A stretch of DNA of 64,000 nucleotides from Topomyia yanbarensis (lineage: Eukaryota; Arthropoda; Insecta; Diptera; Culicidae): contig NW_026683349.1 of NCBI RefSeq assembly GCF_030247195.1, positions 186,001 through 250,000 of the forward strand. Reading direction: 5' to 3'. Below, in pieces: positions 44,195-54,955 of the stretch (position 1 is its first letter; each line of letters opens with the position of its first letter). The notes under the pieces were generated by a model that did not search any database, had not been told where the DNA came from, and worked only from the letters and a program-made list of their open reading frames with translations. Made by a program: the position numbers and the translations under genes.

Positions 44195-44305
44195 TTTTTG
44201 CTTGACCGCGAAACTGAGTCTGGTTGTAAACCCAAACGCTATCATTTCATGCATTTTAACAGCAGTCGGGGTTAGAACATGCCTCAGTTTCGCTTCAAGC
44301 AAAAA
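44195..44305. mobile_element. Hairpin MITE (GCGAAACTGAG type), copy 2
   Basis: Mirror of 30092-30196: TGCTTGACCGCGAAACTGAG at the left and CTCAGTTTCGCTTCAAGCA at the right. Confidence 0.7.
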
Positions 44306-44886
44306 TGATATATTTGTCAACAAATCGAGAACATTCTTCCTACCGATGTACAAAATACAACCGGGACCCGCAAATAGCACAAATATCCTACGTTACGGTG
44401 TTCATAAACAAATTTGAACATCCAGCTCGGCAACAAAAACAACCTGAAAGTAAAATCGGAAGAAATCCTAGCTATCCCGGCATAGAATCAATTCCGCACC
44501 GGTTGGAAAACAAATCTGTCCGCTATCTCATATGCGCCTCTGGTCAAGCCGTTCAAGCATGGGTAGAAGCAAAAGTGATTGACGAAAATTTAATATTATT
44601 GCCTTCTGAGTGGACGAACATGCTGTCCCACACCAGCAGAAGAATCATTTTACCTGCTTTGGTTGGCTCACACGTTCTCTCTCTCTCTCTCTCTCTGTTC
44701 GAGCCGGTCGGTGGAGAAGCAGAAAAAAGTCGGAGAGTCTGTTCGAGGAATATCGTTGGCAACGATTCTTTTTTGCGTCGGACGCCCGACATGCTACCAA
44801 CACCATCACATCAACAACCCGAGCGAATCCGAAGATGAAAAAGTCGGGTCGGATCGGATCGGATCGGTATAGTGCGGATAGACCTT
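44195..44886. repeat. Inner inverted repeat, right copy
   Basis: Complement of 29511-30196 with few differences. It carries the hairpin MITE at its inner edge (44195-44305) and a plus-strand frame (44305-44838) equivalent to the minus-strand frame of the left copy, with the same unassigned block ENKSVRYLICASGQAVQAWV. It ends at TAGTGCGGATAGACCTT. Confidence 0.8.
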
Positions 44887-45289
44887 AAAGGTGGGAACAT
44901 TTTCGTTTTGGCTTTTTGAATATTATGGTTTTTGCATAAGAAATTTGACATGCTAGCCGACCCCGCGGAACATTATATCAACGAAATTAAGATTATAAAC
45001 ATTTGATGAAAATAAGTATGACGGTTTGACCCGCAAAATGCTCATTCAAGAAAGAGATAACCGCAATCCTACATACAAAAATGTGAACACCTTTGTAGTT
45101 CGACATTATTGGTGACTCTTAAGTGATTGATCAACATTAGTATTGATGGCATAAGGGCATCTTGAAAATATTGATCATATACAAATCAAATAGGATTGAC
45201 GTATTGAAGCAGTTTCGTCAACATTTTTTTTTGACAATATTCGTGTCTCGTGTACTTTGCTTTAGATTTTGACAAGTATGGATGAACTC
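44887..45289. other. Unassigned interior next to a Spy-like right end
   Basis: No reading frame or repeat that I can support; it lies between the inner inverted repeat and the conserved right terminal block. Confidence 0.4.
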
Positions 45290-45510
45290 ATATTTCATAT
45301 TCCCCACGCGAAATTCATCCAAATAGTGTAATAATATGGGGAAACGAGGTAAGGTAGGCTTGAGAATGTTGGGTGAAATGGGCAGTATAAACAATTTTTG
45401 ATTTTTTCAATAGTTAGAGGCACCAAATCACTGCGGGAATTCGCAGACTCGATTCGAGGATGAACAACGAAGCATTTCCGCACATAAAAATTTTTGACAA
45501 GAAAGGTCTA
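45290..45510. mobile_element. Spy-like right terminal block, copy 2
   Basis: Begins ATTTCATATTCCCCACGCG, contains TTTTTGATTTTTTCAATAGT, and ends GACAAGAAAGGTCTA at 45510 followed by TT. Same family as 8600-8822 and 50430-50645. Its left partner may be 26376. Confidence 0.75.
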
Positions 45511-45620
45511 TTGTAGTCCTCAGCCGAGAGAGAGACTGATAGGGTAGCAGCAGCTAGGAATTTTCTTTCGAAAGCTAGCAGTGGTTTCGCGTATCCTGCG
45601 CTAAGTAGAGAGCGTTAAGA

Positions 45621-45755
45621 CAGATCTCCGAAGCATGTCAAGTGCTATCAGATGAGAAAAAACGTCGCATCTATGACCAGTACGACAAGGACGGTCTGCT
45701 GACCAACGGTTCCGTCCGGTACCACCATAACACACGGCACCTGCGACACATATAT
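45621..45755 (+). pseudogene. DnaJ-domain fragment (DNAJB6/mrj-like)
   Basis: 45 codons read as the end of a J domain, the HSP70-recruiting module: QISEACQVLSDEKKRRIYDQ, then YDKDGLLTNGS. The HPD motif and the rest of the J domain are not present upstream, and the frame decays downstream. It lies just outside the Spy-like right end and just inside palindrome arm B, another host gene piece in this composite. Confidence 0.7.
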
Positions 45756-45940
45756 TCACAACATACTAATTACTTATCCTTCCGAAAAAAGATGGGTGGG
45801 TAATGTCTGCGACATAACCGGAGAGATGTAGAATACATAAGGAACACGTTCTTCAAATATGTTGATACTCATTAGGATTTTCGGACAAAAGGTGATTTGG
45901 GCGAGGAATATTTCAAATTATTCTTTACAAAAATGATGGT

Positions 45941-45956
45941 GGTCCTGAAAAGGACC
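45941..45956 (-). promoter_or_regulatory. Histone-type 3' stem-loop, arm B
   Basis: The minus strand reads GGTCCTTTTCAGGACC: a perfect 6-bp stem with loop TTTC. The arm A counterpart (24773-24788) has one stem mismatch. Confidence 0.75.
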
Positions 45957-46427
45957 GGTTTTGTTGGCGTTGTTGGCCTTGGTGAGGGAGATGGCTAACG
46001 ATGAAATTAATTGTTAGCATGAGGAAGTCGCGTAGTACTGGCCAATGGAAGAACAGATAATAATTGATTCCTGAAAATCATTTTTTCTTTATTCATGTAA
46101 ATTATACATACTTACAAATCTAACAGAAGATTCCTGATCATATTTCTGAATCATTAGTGCGAACATTGTGTAATTTGGTTAAGTACAATGAAAGTTACAA
46201 ACTTTCCAAACTCGACCTTCTGTTCCTTCAGAAATATTGAAATGGGGTGTCTATATTAAACCGTTAGTCGTGGTCACAATAAAAAAAAAAAAGATGGGTG
46301 GGTAATGTCTGTCACATAACCGGAGCGTCGTGATTTCAATTCGAGACGTTAATTTAAATCTAATAATATTCAACAGAATCGCGTTTGAATGGGAAATTTT
46401 CAAATAATTCTCTATGGTAATAATGGT

Positions 46428-46443
46428 GGTTCTGAAAAGAACC
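46428..46443 (-). promoter_or_regulatory. Histone-type 3' stem-loop after H3 copy 3, arm B
   Basis: The minus strand reads GGTTCTTTTCAGAACC: perfect 6-bp stem, loop TTTC. The surrounding segment is missing from arm A. Confidence 0.75.
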
Positions 46444-46655
46444 TTTGGTATCGGCGTTGGTGTTGATGGTGATGCGCTGGATCGTTGGATATTTTTGGCA
46501 TGATAGTTACGTGCCTGGCGAACTGTTTTGTAGCCTCGAACAAAACGACAAGACTGGCTTCTTCGGGTACCATTACGGCTGAACTTTATAAGCTTAGCTC
46601 GACTTTGAAATCCTGCACAATCTCACGAATCAGACACTGGTAGGGCCATTTTGTT
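46444..46655 (-). pseudogene. Histone H3-like pseudogene, copy 3 (arm B)
   Basis: The minus strand reads FQCLIREIVQDFKVELSL, then SSAVM, a degraded FEATKQFARH and VTIMPK, i.e. the H3 alpha-2 helix to near the C-terminus, with stops. It is more complete than its arm A mirror (24476-24547). Confidence 0.65.
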
Positions 46656-46977
46656 TGCTACTAGCACGGAACTGCACAAAAAAATCATTTAATGCAGTTA
46701 GTTCACGGGGGCTGCCAAAAAGCTTGAATAGAAGCGTGCGACTTCAACGTTTCTCTTAAACACATGCAACAACACATTCGTTTTGGTAATACTGATAATA
46801 ACAGTAGAAAGGAATGGAAAAGCAGTGCACGAAACGAGCGAGAGGATAATTTAAATATTTTTGTTCCGTGTGCAAGCTACTTCTTTCCACCCAACGTATT
46901 ATGTTGCTTGTTGAAAATTTGCTACACACCTTAAAATGAAAGTTTCAGTTTAACTCTCACTAGAACACAATTGATTG

Positions 46978-46993
46978 GTCCTGAAAAGAACCG
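46978..46993 (-). promoter_or_regulatory. Histone 3' stem-loop after H3 copy 2, arm B
   Basis: The minus strand reads GGTTCTTTTCAGGACC, identical to 24087-24102. Confidence 0.8.
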
Positions 46994-47011
46994 TTGCTTT
47001 TATTGTAATTT

Positions 47012-47640
47012 ACGCCCACTCCCACAAACCGACCAAGTAGGCATCACTGGCTTCATTACGGCTGAGTTTTGTTAGCCAGCGGATTAGTTGCTCCGTTGCC
47101 CTTTAGTTGGGGCGAAATACTAGCATGGCGACAGTTCCTGATCGGTAGTTGGTTGCGATGGGCCACCAGTAGCTGGGGCACTTTTTCGGACCGTCATCAT
47201 CGCCAACTGCTTTCCTCCGGTGGACTTAGTGATGTCTTTTTTTACGCGATTAACGCAAATAATCGATTAATTTCTAAAATAATCGAAAAATAAATAATCG
47301 ATTACAAGCTTTCGGTATAATCGAGTAGCTGATATCGATTAATCGAGAGCATAATTAATGAAGGGTGGCATTGAAAACGAAAGTCGCAGAGCAAAAAAAT
47401 ATGACCAGACTTCTCCAAACTTTTCAAAATGTGTCGAGCGACCTTTTTTTTTTTGGTTGACAAACTAGGATTTACTAAGTAATCGATTATTGATTTTAAT
47501 CGATTATTTTTGTCGATTAATCGAATGAATTAATCAATCTCTCAAATATTATTCGATTAACGGATAATCGATTATTTGCAAAAATCAGACATCACTAGGT
47601 GGACTGGCTGCTTGCTAGTGCTTGAACGAATACGAATGAT
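47012..47640 (-). pseudogene. Histone H3-like pseudogene, copy 2 (arm B), split by a MITE
   Basis: Mirror of 23706-24066 but with an internal deletion joining the region after EQLIR-like codons to the SSAVM-like region, and with a 371-bp hAT MITE inserted in the N-terminal tail part at 47227-47597. Confidence 0.7.
47227..47597. mobile_element. 371-bp hAT-type MITE, 8-bp duplication
   Basis: Terminal inverted repeats TAGTGATGTC and GACATCACTA; GGTGGACT on both sides (47219-47226, 47598-47605). Arm A gives the empty site. The interior is dominated by AATCGATTA motifs in both directions. Confidence 0.85.
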
Positions 47641-48367
47641 GAGAAAAACCGACCGACCAATATTCATATATGAAAACACGAGAAAGCACTACTATCGCTC
47701 TCCCGCTCGTTTTCGTGCCATTCCTGTGCCTTTCCTTTCCGTTCGGCTACCAATACTAGCATAACCAAAACGAATATTCTGTCTTTCCATCGCCTTCAAT
47801 CTAGTGGCCAGTGCTAGCAAACTTGCATGTTCAGTTTTTCAATAACAACATTCCAACAATATTTTCAAAGAATGTTGCAGATTTGAAAAGAAGGAAGGAG
47901 AAGATTTTCACAAATTTAAATTCTTTTGTCTTATTTGTTAGCGCTGATAAAGGCTATTTAGTTTGCTACTAGCAAGGAGCTGCACAAACAAATCGATTTA
48001 TGCAGTTAATCAACGGAGGCTGCCAAAAAGTTCGAATAAAAGCATGCGACTAGTGTACTTTGCATGTTCTATATTTTATCAATACTAGAGAGGATCAGTA
48101 AAATAATTCAAATTGTATAGCGACATGCAATTGTTGCAACACTGGCCATGAGATGGTGGGGGAACACGCACATTCGTTTTAGTTATGATGGTAGTAGCAG
48201 CAGAAAGGAATGGAAAAGCAGTGCACGAAAACGAGCGAGAGAGGATAATTTAAATTCTCTTTCTTTCTTTCCACACATCGTATTTCTTATATTGCTTTCT
48301 GAAAATTATTTGTTATACACCATAAAATGTAAATTTCAGTTTAACTCTTATTAGAACACAGTTAATT

Positions 48368-48383
48368 GGTCCTGTAAAGAACC
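48368..48383 (-). promoter_or_regulatory. Histone 3' stem-loop after H3 copy 1, arm B
   Basis: The minus strand reads GGTTCTTTACAGGACC, identical to 22951-22966. Confidence 0.75.
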
Positions 48384-48411
48384 GTTTATTGTTTTATTGC
48401 GGGAGCATAAT

Positions 48412-48740
48412 TCAGACGCACTCCCCGCGGACACGGTGAGCTAGAAAGCACTATTTTGCATTCTCGAACAAACCGACCAAGTAGGCATCGTTGGCTTCTC
48501 GGGGCATCATTACGACTGAGCTTTGTAAGCGTAGCTCGACTTTGCAGTCCTGCACAATCTCACGACCCAGACGCTGGAACGATAGCCTACTCTGTTGCCC
48601 TTTAGTTGGGGCGAAATTCTTGCAGGGCGACAGTTCCTGATCGGGTTGCGATGAGTCACCAGTAGCTGGGGCACTTTTTCCGCCGTCGTCATCGCGAACT
48701 GCTTTTCTTCGGTGGACTGGCTGCTTGCTAGTGCTTGAAC
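48412..48740 (-). pseudogene. Histone H3-like pseudogene, copy 1 (arm B)
   Basis: Mirror of 22592-22922, ending with a TGA (48412-48414). The same breaks occur in both arms, so the decay largely predates the duplication of the arm. Confidence 0.75.
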
Positions 48741-49493
48741 GAATACGAATGATGAGAAAAACCGACCGACAGATATTTATATAATCGCGCTAATATGCAC
48801 TACTATCGCTTTCTCGCTCGTTCTCGTGCCGTGCATGAGCCTTTCCTTTCCGTCCGGCTTCTAATGGCCTAACCAAAGGAATATGCCGTCTTTCCCCCAC
48901 CAAGTGCTCTCGTCAAGCAACCCAATGTGAATAACCATACGAACAAACATGTAGTGGACCTATATATAAACTTTTCATTATTTTATTGTTCGGTTGGTCT
49001 ACCATAACGACGGCTCTGTGCGGGATGGGCTGAAAATTTTCACTTTTCCGAGTCGTTTTCGAAAGATTTTTCAAAACACATTTTTTTTTGTTATTAGTAC
49101 ATGTTATACATACTTCAAATTTTAATACAGCATAGAGGAACATATTTGCAACAAATTGGCCTAAAAATCAAATCATTCTGTTAAGTATGATAAAAGTTAT
49201 TAACGTTCAAAATCTGACGCGGCGCCGCAGCCGATATTTTGAAACGGGACCCCTATTTTGAAACCTTAAATGTATTCTACATTAAAAGTAAATAAATTGA
49301 CTATGAAATTTATCATTCGCTGCCTAGTTATTTCGTGCCAATTTGAACAAGACAGCAGATAGCTTTATTGCGGTGCCAAAATGATGGCAACTCGGGATAT
49401 AATATAAATTTACATATAATTTCTCCTCCCTGATATTCTATCAGAATGTTTAATGCCCTGCATTATTATCACTCCAATCAAATCCTTCTTACT

Positions 49494-50014
49494 CCTTATC
49501 GTCAGTGCCGGGCGCTATTTTGCATTTGCCGGCTAAATCAACGACAATGCGATAATCGACCATACTTTTGCTGTTATGGAACTTGAACACGAATAATAAA
49601 TAATTGTTCCATTCGAAAGCGATAACCTTGTTGTCCTCATGTTTGCAGCTATCATACGCTGGTAGGCATTCTGACCAATGGAAGCGTTCTTCGATATGGG
49701 CATTGAACGATCAAAATCATTTCAACAACTTATCATCGACCGAATTCGTTACCTATAAAGTTCAGGTAAACTTCACCACCTAAAAATGAATAATCAATCG
49801 GATCATCTTGTTAGGAATTAACCCACGAGCAAACAAACAAATGTGTACAAATGTGATAAGGATCCATCATCCAGAAAGCAATCGTTTTATAGCCCAATGC
49901 TTGATCTTGCGATTCAGCATATACCACCGGGTTTTACATCCAGCGCCGATTGGTCAATGTATGAACCAGGTTACCATTGTTCCAATCCTCATCCCTCTTG
50001 AGTTGATATTCTTT
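49494..50014 (-). pseudogene. 1,4-alpha-glucan branching enzyme fragment
   Basis: The minus strand follows glycogen branching enzyme (family GH13, C-terminal half of the catalytic barrel and beta domain): DEDWNNGNLVHTLTNRRWM, VVYAESQDQALGYKTIAFWM, GGEVYLNFIGNEFG, then IEERFHWSECLPAYDSCKHE, VIAFEWNNYLLFVFKFHNSK and a YRIVVDLAGKCKIAPGTDD end. The active-site AES(H/Q)D region is kept with Q for H. Deletions and frame changes separate the blocks and no intron-like sequence is obvious, so a retrocopy is possible. It lies between arm B and a Spy-like right end. Confidence 0.75.
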
Positions 50015-50174
50015 CAAAGAGCATCGAAAGTATTCAAGTAATGTAAATTTTAAAAGTCCGTGTAAACAAGTCTTAGGTAAACAAGCACACCGAAACTGTC
50101 AGAAAAGTGAGGTTATACATTTTCATACAATGCTCTATATTTTTGACAGGTATATGAATGAATCATTTCAGCAT

Positions 50175-50426
50175 CAGTGATGCCAGGTGTATTTAAACAA
50201 TAGCCTGCAGTAAAAATATAAGTCTGCAGATTGCTACAAAAATGTTCAATAAATGCGACGTAGAAATGTAGTATGTATATAATTTAAATGATCAAAAATG
50301 TTGAAGGCTGGTGTATAAATTGGCTGGCATAGGCTTTTTTCTGCTAAATATTTGTAATCTGCAAAAGATCTGCAGTAAAAATGCAAAATCAGCAGATTTA
50401 CTAATATATATGCAGATCTGGCATCC
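50175..50426. mobile_element. Possible hAT-like insert
   Basis: CAGTGATGCCAG at the left and CTGGCATC at the right form short inverted ends; the interior has repeated TCTGCAG motifs. No clear duplication was found. Confidence 0.35.
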
Positions 50427-50429
50427 TTT

Positions 50430-50645
50430 TAATATTCCCCACAGGAAATTCATCCAAATGGTGTAAAAATACGGGGAAACAAGGCAAGATAGGTATTCAG
50501 AATATGGGGTTAAATGAGCAGCTTGCACTATTTTTGACTTTTTAATAGTTAGAGGTACCAAATCATCGTGGCAATAAGCAGTAACGAATTGGGGATAAAA
50601 AAGGAAGCATCCTATCATATAAAATTTTTTGACGAGAAAGGTCTA
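50430..50645. mobile_element. Spy-like right terminal block, copy 3
   Basis: Starts AATATTCCCCACAGGAAATT and ends GACGAGAAAGGTCTA at 50645, followed by TTGCAATCACC of a LINE. The intact LINE reads GTAATTGCAATCACC at 17017-17031, which shows insertion between AA and TT (17020/17021 equivalent) with no added bases. The left half of that LINE and the left end of this transposon are not in the window next to it. Confidence 0.8.
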
Positions 50646-53600
50646 TTGCAATCACCACTGGTTCAAGACCATCGGCACCAATCAATGTTCCCTATGACCT
50701 CACACGAAACATTGATTGGAAGAGCTACGCTGCTGCGATATCCAAAACTATCGATTCAACACAGGTACTTCCCCCGGAGGAAGAATATAAGTTTTTGTCC
50801 AACTCGATTCTCGATAGCGCGATTCAAACTCAGACGAAACGAGTACCCGACGTGAACACCCAAAAACGTTCTCCCAACCCGTGGTGGGACAAAGAGTGCT
50901 CAGACGTGTACGCGGAGAAAGCTGCCGCGTATAAAACCTTCCGGAACGACGGGTTAGTTGCTAGTTATCGAGTGTACGCGATATTAGAAAAGCGAATGAA
51001 AAATTTAATGAAAGCTAAGAAACGCAGTTACTGGCGCCGGTTTGTCGACGGGTTAACAAGAGAAACATCGATGAGCACTCTTTGGGGCACGGCCCGACGT
51101 ATGCGAAACCGAAACAGTACTAACGAGAGCGTGGAATATTCAAACCGTTGGATATTCGATTTCGCCAAGAAAGTTTGTCCGGATTCCGCCCCGGCACAGA
51201 AAATCTACCGCGCCGCGTCGCCTTACAATACCGCGAACGAAACACCGTTTACGATGGTGGAGTTCTCACTTGCTCTCTTATCATGTAACAATAAAGCCCC
51301 GGGGCCAGATAGAATCAAATTCAACATGTTGAAGAATCTGCCAGACTCTGCCAAAAGACGCTTGTTGAATTTATTTAATAGGTTTCTTGAGGGTAACATT
51401 GTCCCACATGACTGGAGACAGGTGAGGGTCATCGCCATCCAAAAAACAGGAAAACCAGCCTCCGACCACAATTCGTATCGTCCGATTGCAATGCTGTCCT
51501 GTATCCGGAAGTTATTCGAAAAAAAAAATCTTGTTTCGCCTCCATAATTGGGTCGAAACAAATGGCTTACTGTCAGATACACAATTTGGCTTCCGCAAAG
51601 GCAAAGGGACGAACGATTGCCTTGCGTTGCTCTCAACAGAAATTCAAATGACATATGCTAACAAAGAGCAGATGGCATCAGTATTCTTGGATATTAAGGG
51701 GGCTTTCGATTCAGTTTCGATCAACATTCTTTATGAGAAGTTGCACCAGCATGGTCTTTCGCCAATTTTAAATAACTTTTTGCTAAACCTGTTGTCTGAA
51801 AAACAAATGCATTTCTCGCATGGCGATTTATCGACATCACGATTTAGCTACATGGGCCTTCCCCAGGGCTCATGTCTAAGCCCTCTCCTCTACAATTTTT
51901 ACGTGAATGACATTGACGAATGTCTTGTCAATTCCTGCACGCTAAGGCAGCTTGCAGATGACGGTGTGGTCTCTATTACAGGTCCTAAAGCCGTCGACTT
52001 GCAAGGACCACTGCAAGATACCTTGGACAATTTGTCTGCTTGGGCTCTACAGCTGGGTATCGAGTTCTCCACGGAGAAAACTGAGCTAGTCGTATTTTCT
52101 AGAAAGCGTGAACCAGCGCAACTACAGCTTCAATTAATGGATCAAACTATTGCTCAGGCTTCAACATTCAAATATCTCGGGGTATGGTTCGACTCTAAAG
52201 GTACCTGGGGATGTCACATTAGGTATCTGAAACAGAAGTGCCAACAAAGGATCAACTTTTTCCGTACAATAACTGGAACATGGTGGGGTGCCCATCCAGG
52301 AGACCTAATCAGGCTGTACCAAACAACGATATTATCAGTGTTGGAGTACGGATGTTTCTGCTTTCGCTCCGCTGCGAACATACATTTCATCAAACTGGAG
52401 CGAATCCAGTATCGTTGCTTGCGTATTGCCTTGGGTTGCATGCACTCGACCCATACGATGAGTCTCGAAGTGCTGGCGGGCGTTCTTCCTCTGAAAAATC
52501 GATTTTGGGACCTCTCATATCGATTACTCATTCGATGCGATATTCTGAACCCATTGGTGATTGCAAATTGCGAAAGGCTTGTCGAGCTTAATTCTCAGAC
52601 CCGATTCATGTCCTTGTACTTCGATTACATGGCGCAGAACATCAATTCATCTACGTATAACGTCAACCGTGCTCATCTCTTAGATACTTCTGATCACACT
52701 GTATTTTTCGATACATCCATGAAGGAAGAGATTTGTGGAATTCCGGATCATATTCGCCCACAAGTGGTCCCAAATATTTTCTATAACAAATACCATCAAG
52801 TCGACTGCGCCAAAATGTTCTACACTGACGGATCAATTCTCAACGGGTCCACAGGCTTCGGTATCTTCAACGAAAATCTTGCTGCCTCATTCAAACTCAA
52901 TGATCCTGCTTCAATTTACGTCGCAGAATTAGCTGCCATTCAGTATACTCTCGGGATCATTGACACCCTGCCCTCAGACCATTACTTCATCGTTTCGGAT
53001 AGTCTCAGCTCCATTGAGGCCATCCGTGCGGCGAAGCCTGGAAAGCACTCACCGTATTTCCTGGGGAAAATACGGGAATATCTGAGTGCTTTATCTGAAA
53101 AATCTTACCAGATTACCTTGGTTTGGGTCCCGTCACATTGTTCTATTGCGGGCAATGAGAAGGCGGACTCTTTAGCCAAGGTGGGCGCATTAGAAGGCGA
53201 CACTTACGAAAGACCAATTTGCTTCAACGAATTTTTCAGTATCTCTCGTCAGAGGACGCTCGATAGTTGGCAAACCTCATGGAGCAATGGGCATCTGGGA
53301 CGGTGGCTACATTCCCTTATCCCGAAGGTATAATCGAATGCTTGGTTTAAGGGGTTGGATGTGAACCGGGACTTTATTCGTACGATGTCAAGGATCATGT
53401 CCAACCATTACTCGTTTGACGCGCATCTCCGTCGTATAGGGCTTGCTGAAAGTAATCATTGTGTTTGTGAGAACGGCTACCACGACATCGAGCATGTTGT
53501 TTGGCTGTGCGCAGAGTACTGTGTTGCCAGGTCCCAACTAATAGATTCCCTTCGGGCCCGAGGTAGATCACCCTATGTGCCAGTCCGGGACGTCCTGGCA

Positions 53601-53666
53601 AGCCGTGACCACCCCTATATTTTTCTTATCTATATCTTTTTTAAAACCATTGATGTCCAAGTTTAA
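50646..53666 (+). pseudogene. LINE ORF2, RT and RNase H part, broken
   Basis: Covers the end of the endonuclease, RT (NKAPGPDRIKFNMLKN, MGLPQGSCLSPLLYNFYVND, LADD at 51952-51963), RNase H (FYTDGS, AELAAIQ, WVPSHCSIAGNEKADSLAK) and the terminal Cys/His cluster. It retains the 14 bases missing from the other copy near 18660. Breaks: an A-run frame change near 51525 and a TAA at 53330-53333 where the other copy has TCA. The RT motif A region reads DIKGAFDS here and DIKGVFDS in the first copy. Confidence 0.85.
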
Positions 53667-54133
53667 TACATTTTCCCCTCTCTCATTCACAGTAGAATCT
53701 CACCAACCTATCCCTGTATCTACAATATGGCATTGCTTCACGAGTCTTCGGTGCATACCCTTCTTGATAACCGTCTACCCAGAACATCATGACATACCTC
53801 ACATGCAGATGATATAGAGTGCCAATAATTATCCGAAATATCGACCCTCCCCTCGCCCCTGCGATTACAGGCTGGAAACTACAACACTACAACAAAGTGT
53901 GCATATCCGCCACAATGATCAATCAGCAAACGACGATGTCAATTACACAATATGTATCCCACTTCCTACCTTTGTCCTTTACTTACATAAGAGGGGAGCA
54001 AGCCGCCCCTAAATACGGCTTTCCCTTCCCCCACTAACATGTGACATGTAATATAAAAAAAAAAATGAATTATCGGCCTCGTTAAGCTACAGCATTTGGG
54101 CCTAAATAAACGTATTTTAAGATAGAAAAAAGT
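53667..54133 (+). other. LINE 3' UTR, second copy
   Basis: Same tail as 20027-20497 with small indels; ends GTATTTTAAGATAGAAAAAA. Confidence 0.75.
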
Positions 54134-54699
54134 TCCAACTTGAAATCGAGATCCAATCAGTACCAATGTCAAACCCCTTCATATTTTGGACTACGTAGGA
54201 GATTCAGTGAAGACTATCAGAGAGAAGGATCGGCTGTGTATGATACAAAGCTGACACTTTCCTATTAACCAGATATATTCTTTCCTCGCGTGATCGGGAG
54301 AGTTGCATGAATTTACACCATCTCATGAAGGTTTAGCTTAACTTAGGAGGAACTGGAAATGATGTTGCGGCGGCTACGATGCTCAACAAATTACATTTTG
54401 GAACAGCACACATATAGCTCTGCGAATAATATTAGAAACCACTATGTTTTACAACCTTTTCGTAAGATGTTTACTCATCATCTTATAAAATGATGGTTTT
54501 CCATCATTTTCATTAACAATTATCAACAAATTGGTCGGTGATTTGGTGTTTAAAAGTTTTTTTTACCAATGTTTACAGAAAATATATGCACTATGACAGA
54601 ACAGAATCAAATCAGCAACACTTTGCTTCCTGCGCTATCTGTGAGCGGTTTCAACGTAGAATCGCCAATGCAAACATCCAAAACGTCGCGTTAAGCGGC
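54134..54699. other. No gene recognised
   Basis: Mixed sequence with one short open stretch (54538-54741) that I do not consider real. A self-complementary motif CATCTTATAAAATGATG occurs near 54477. Confidence 0.4.
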
Positions 54700-54764
54700 C
54701 CTTACACGTTCAATATTTTCGTCAATACTAGCAAGTATTGACGAAAGTATTGAACGTGTAATGG
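54700..54764. repeat. Palindromic terminal repeat of a DNA transposon
   Basis: CCTTACACGTTCAATATTTT at the left pairs with the complement at the right (AGTATTGAACGTGTAATGG), joined by GTCAATACTAGCAAGTATTGAC. A related TATTGACGTAAATATTGAC follows at 54775. This looks like the inverted terminal/subterminal repeats of the element that carries the MADF gene 190 bases downstream. Confidence 0.6.
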
Positions 54765-54955
54765 AAAAAAAGTTGGATTGACGTAAATATTGACAAAAAT
54801 CAGATTTTCCCATCAATTCTGACAATACTGCTTCGGGAGGGGGAACTTTCAATTGTGTGCGTGCGAACTGCTAACACACACAGACTGAAGTAAATCTCAA
54901 GCAGCAGTTGTTATTCGATCACGCAAGGCGGAAGTCATTTTGAAATATTTAAAAA

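Larger units (their letters stand above)
45783..49281 (-). repeat. Palindrome outer arm B with decayed histone H3 units
   Basis: Complement of arm A (22045-24945), longer because of a hAT MITE (47227-47597) and segments deleted from arm A (about 46100-46260 and 46340-46530). The outer edge is followed by TTAA (49282-49285). It holds three H3-like copies on the minus strand with their 3' stem-loops. Confidence 0.8.
50646..54133 (+). mobile_element. Second I-clade LINE copy, 5' part missing
   Basis: Almost identical to 17021-20497 of the full-length copy, ending in an A-rich tail near 54133. The 5' border is a Spy-like transposon end and not a normal truncation, so the LINE was cut after insertion. 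Confidence 0.9.

Noticed and set aside
54538..54741. A 67-codon plus-strand frame before the MADF gene
   Set aside because: It runs into the palindromic terminal repeat and has no motif.
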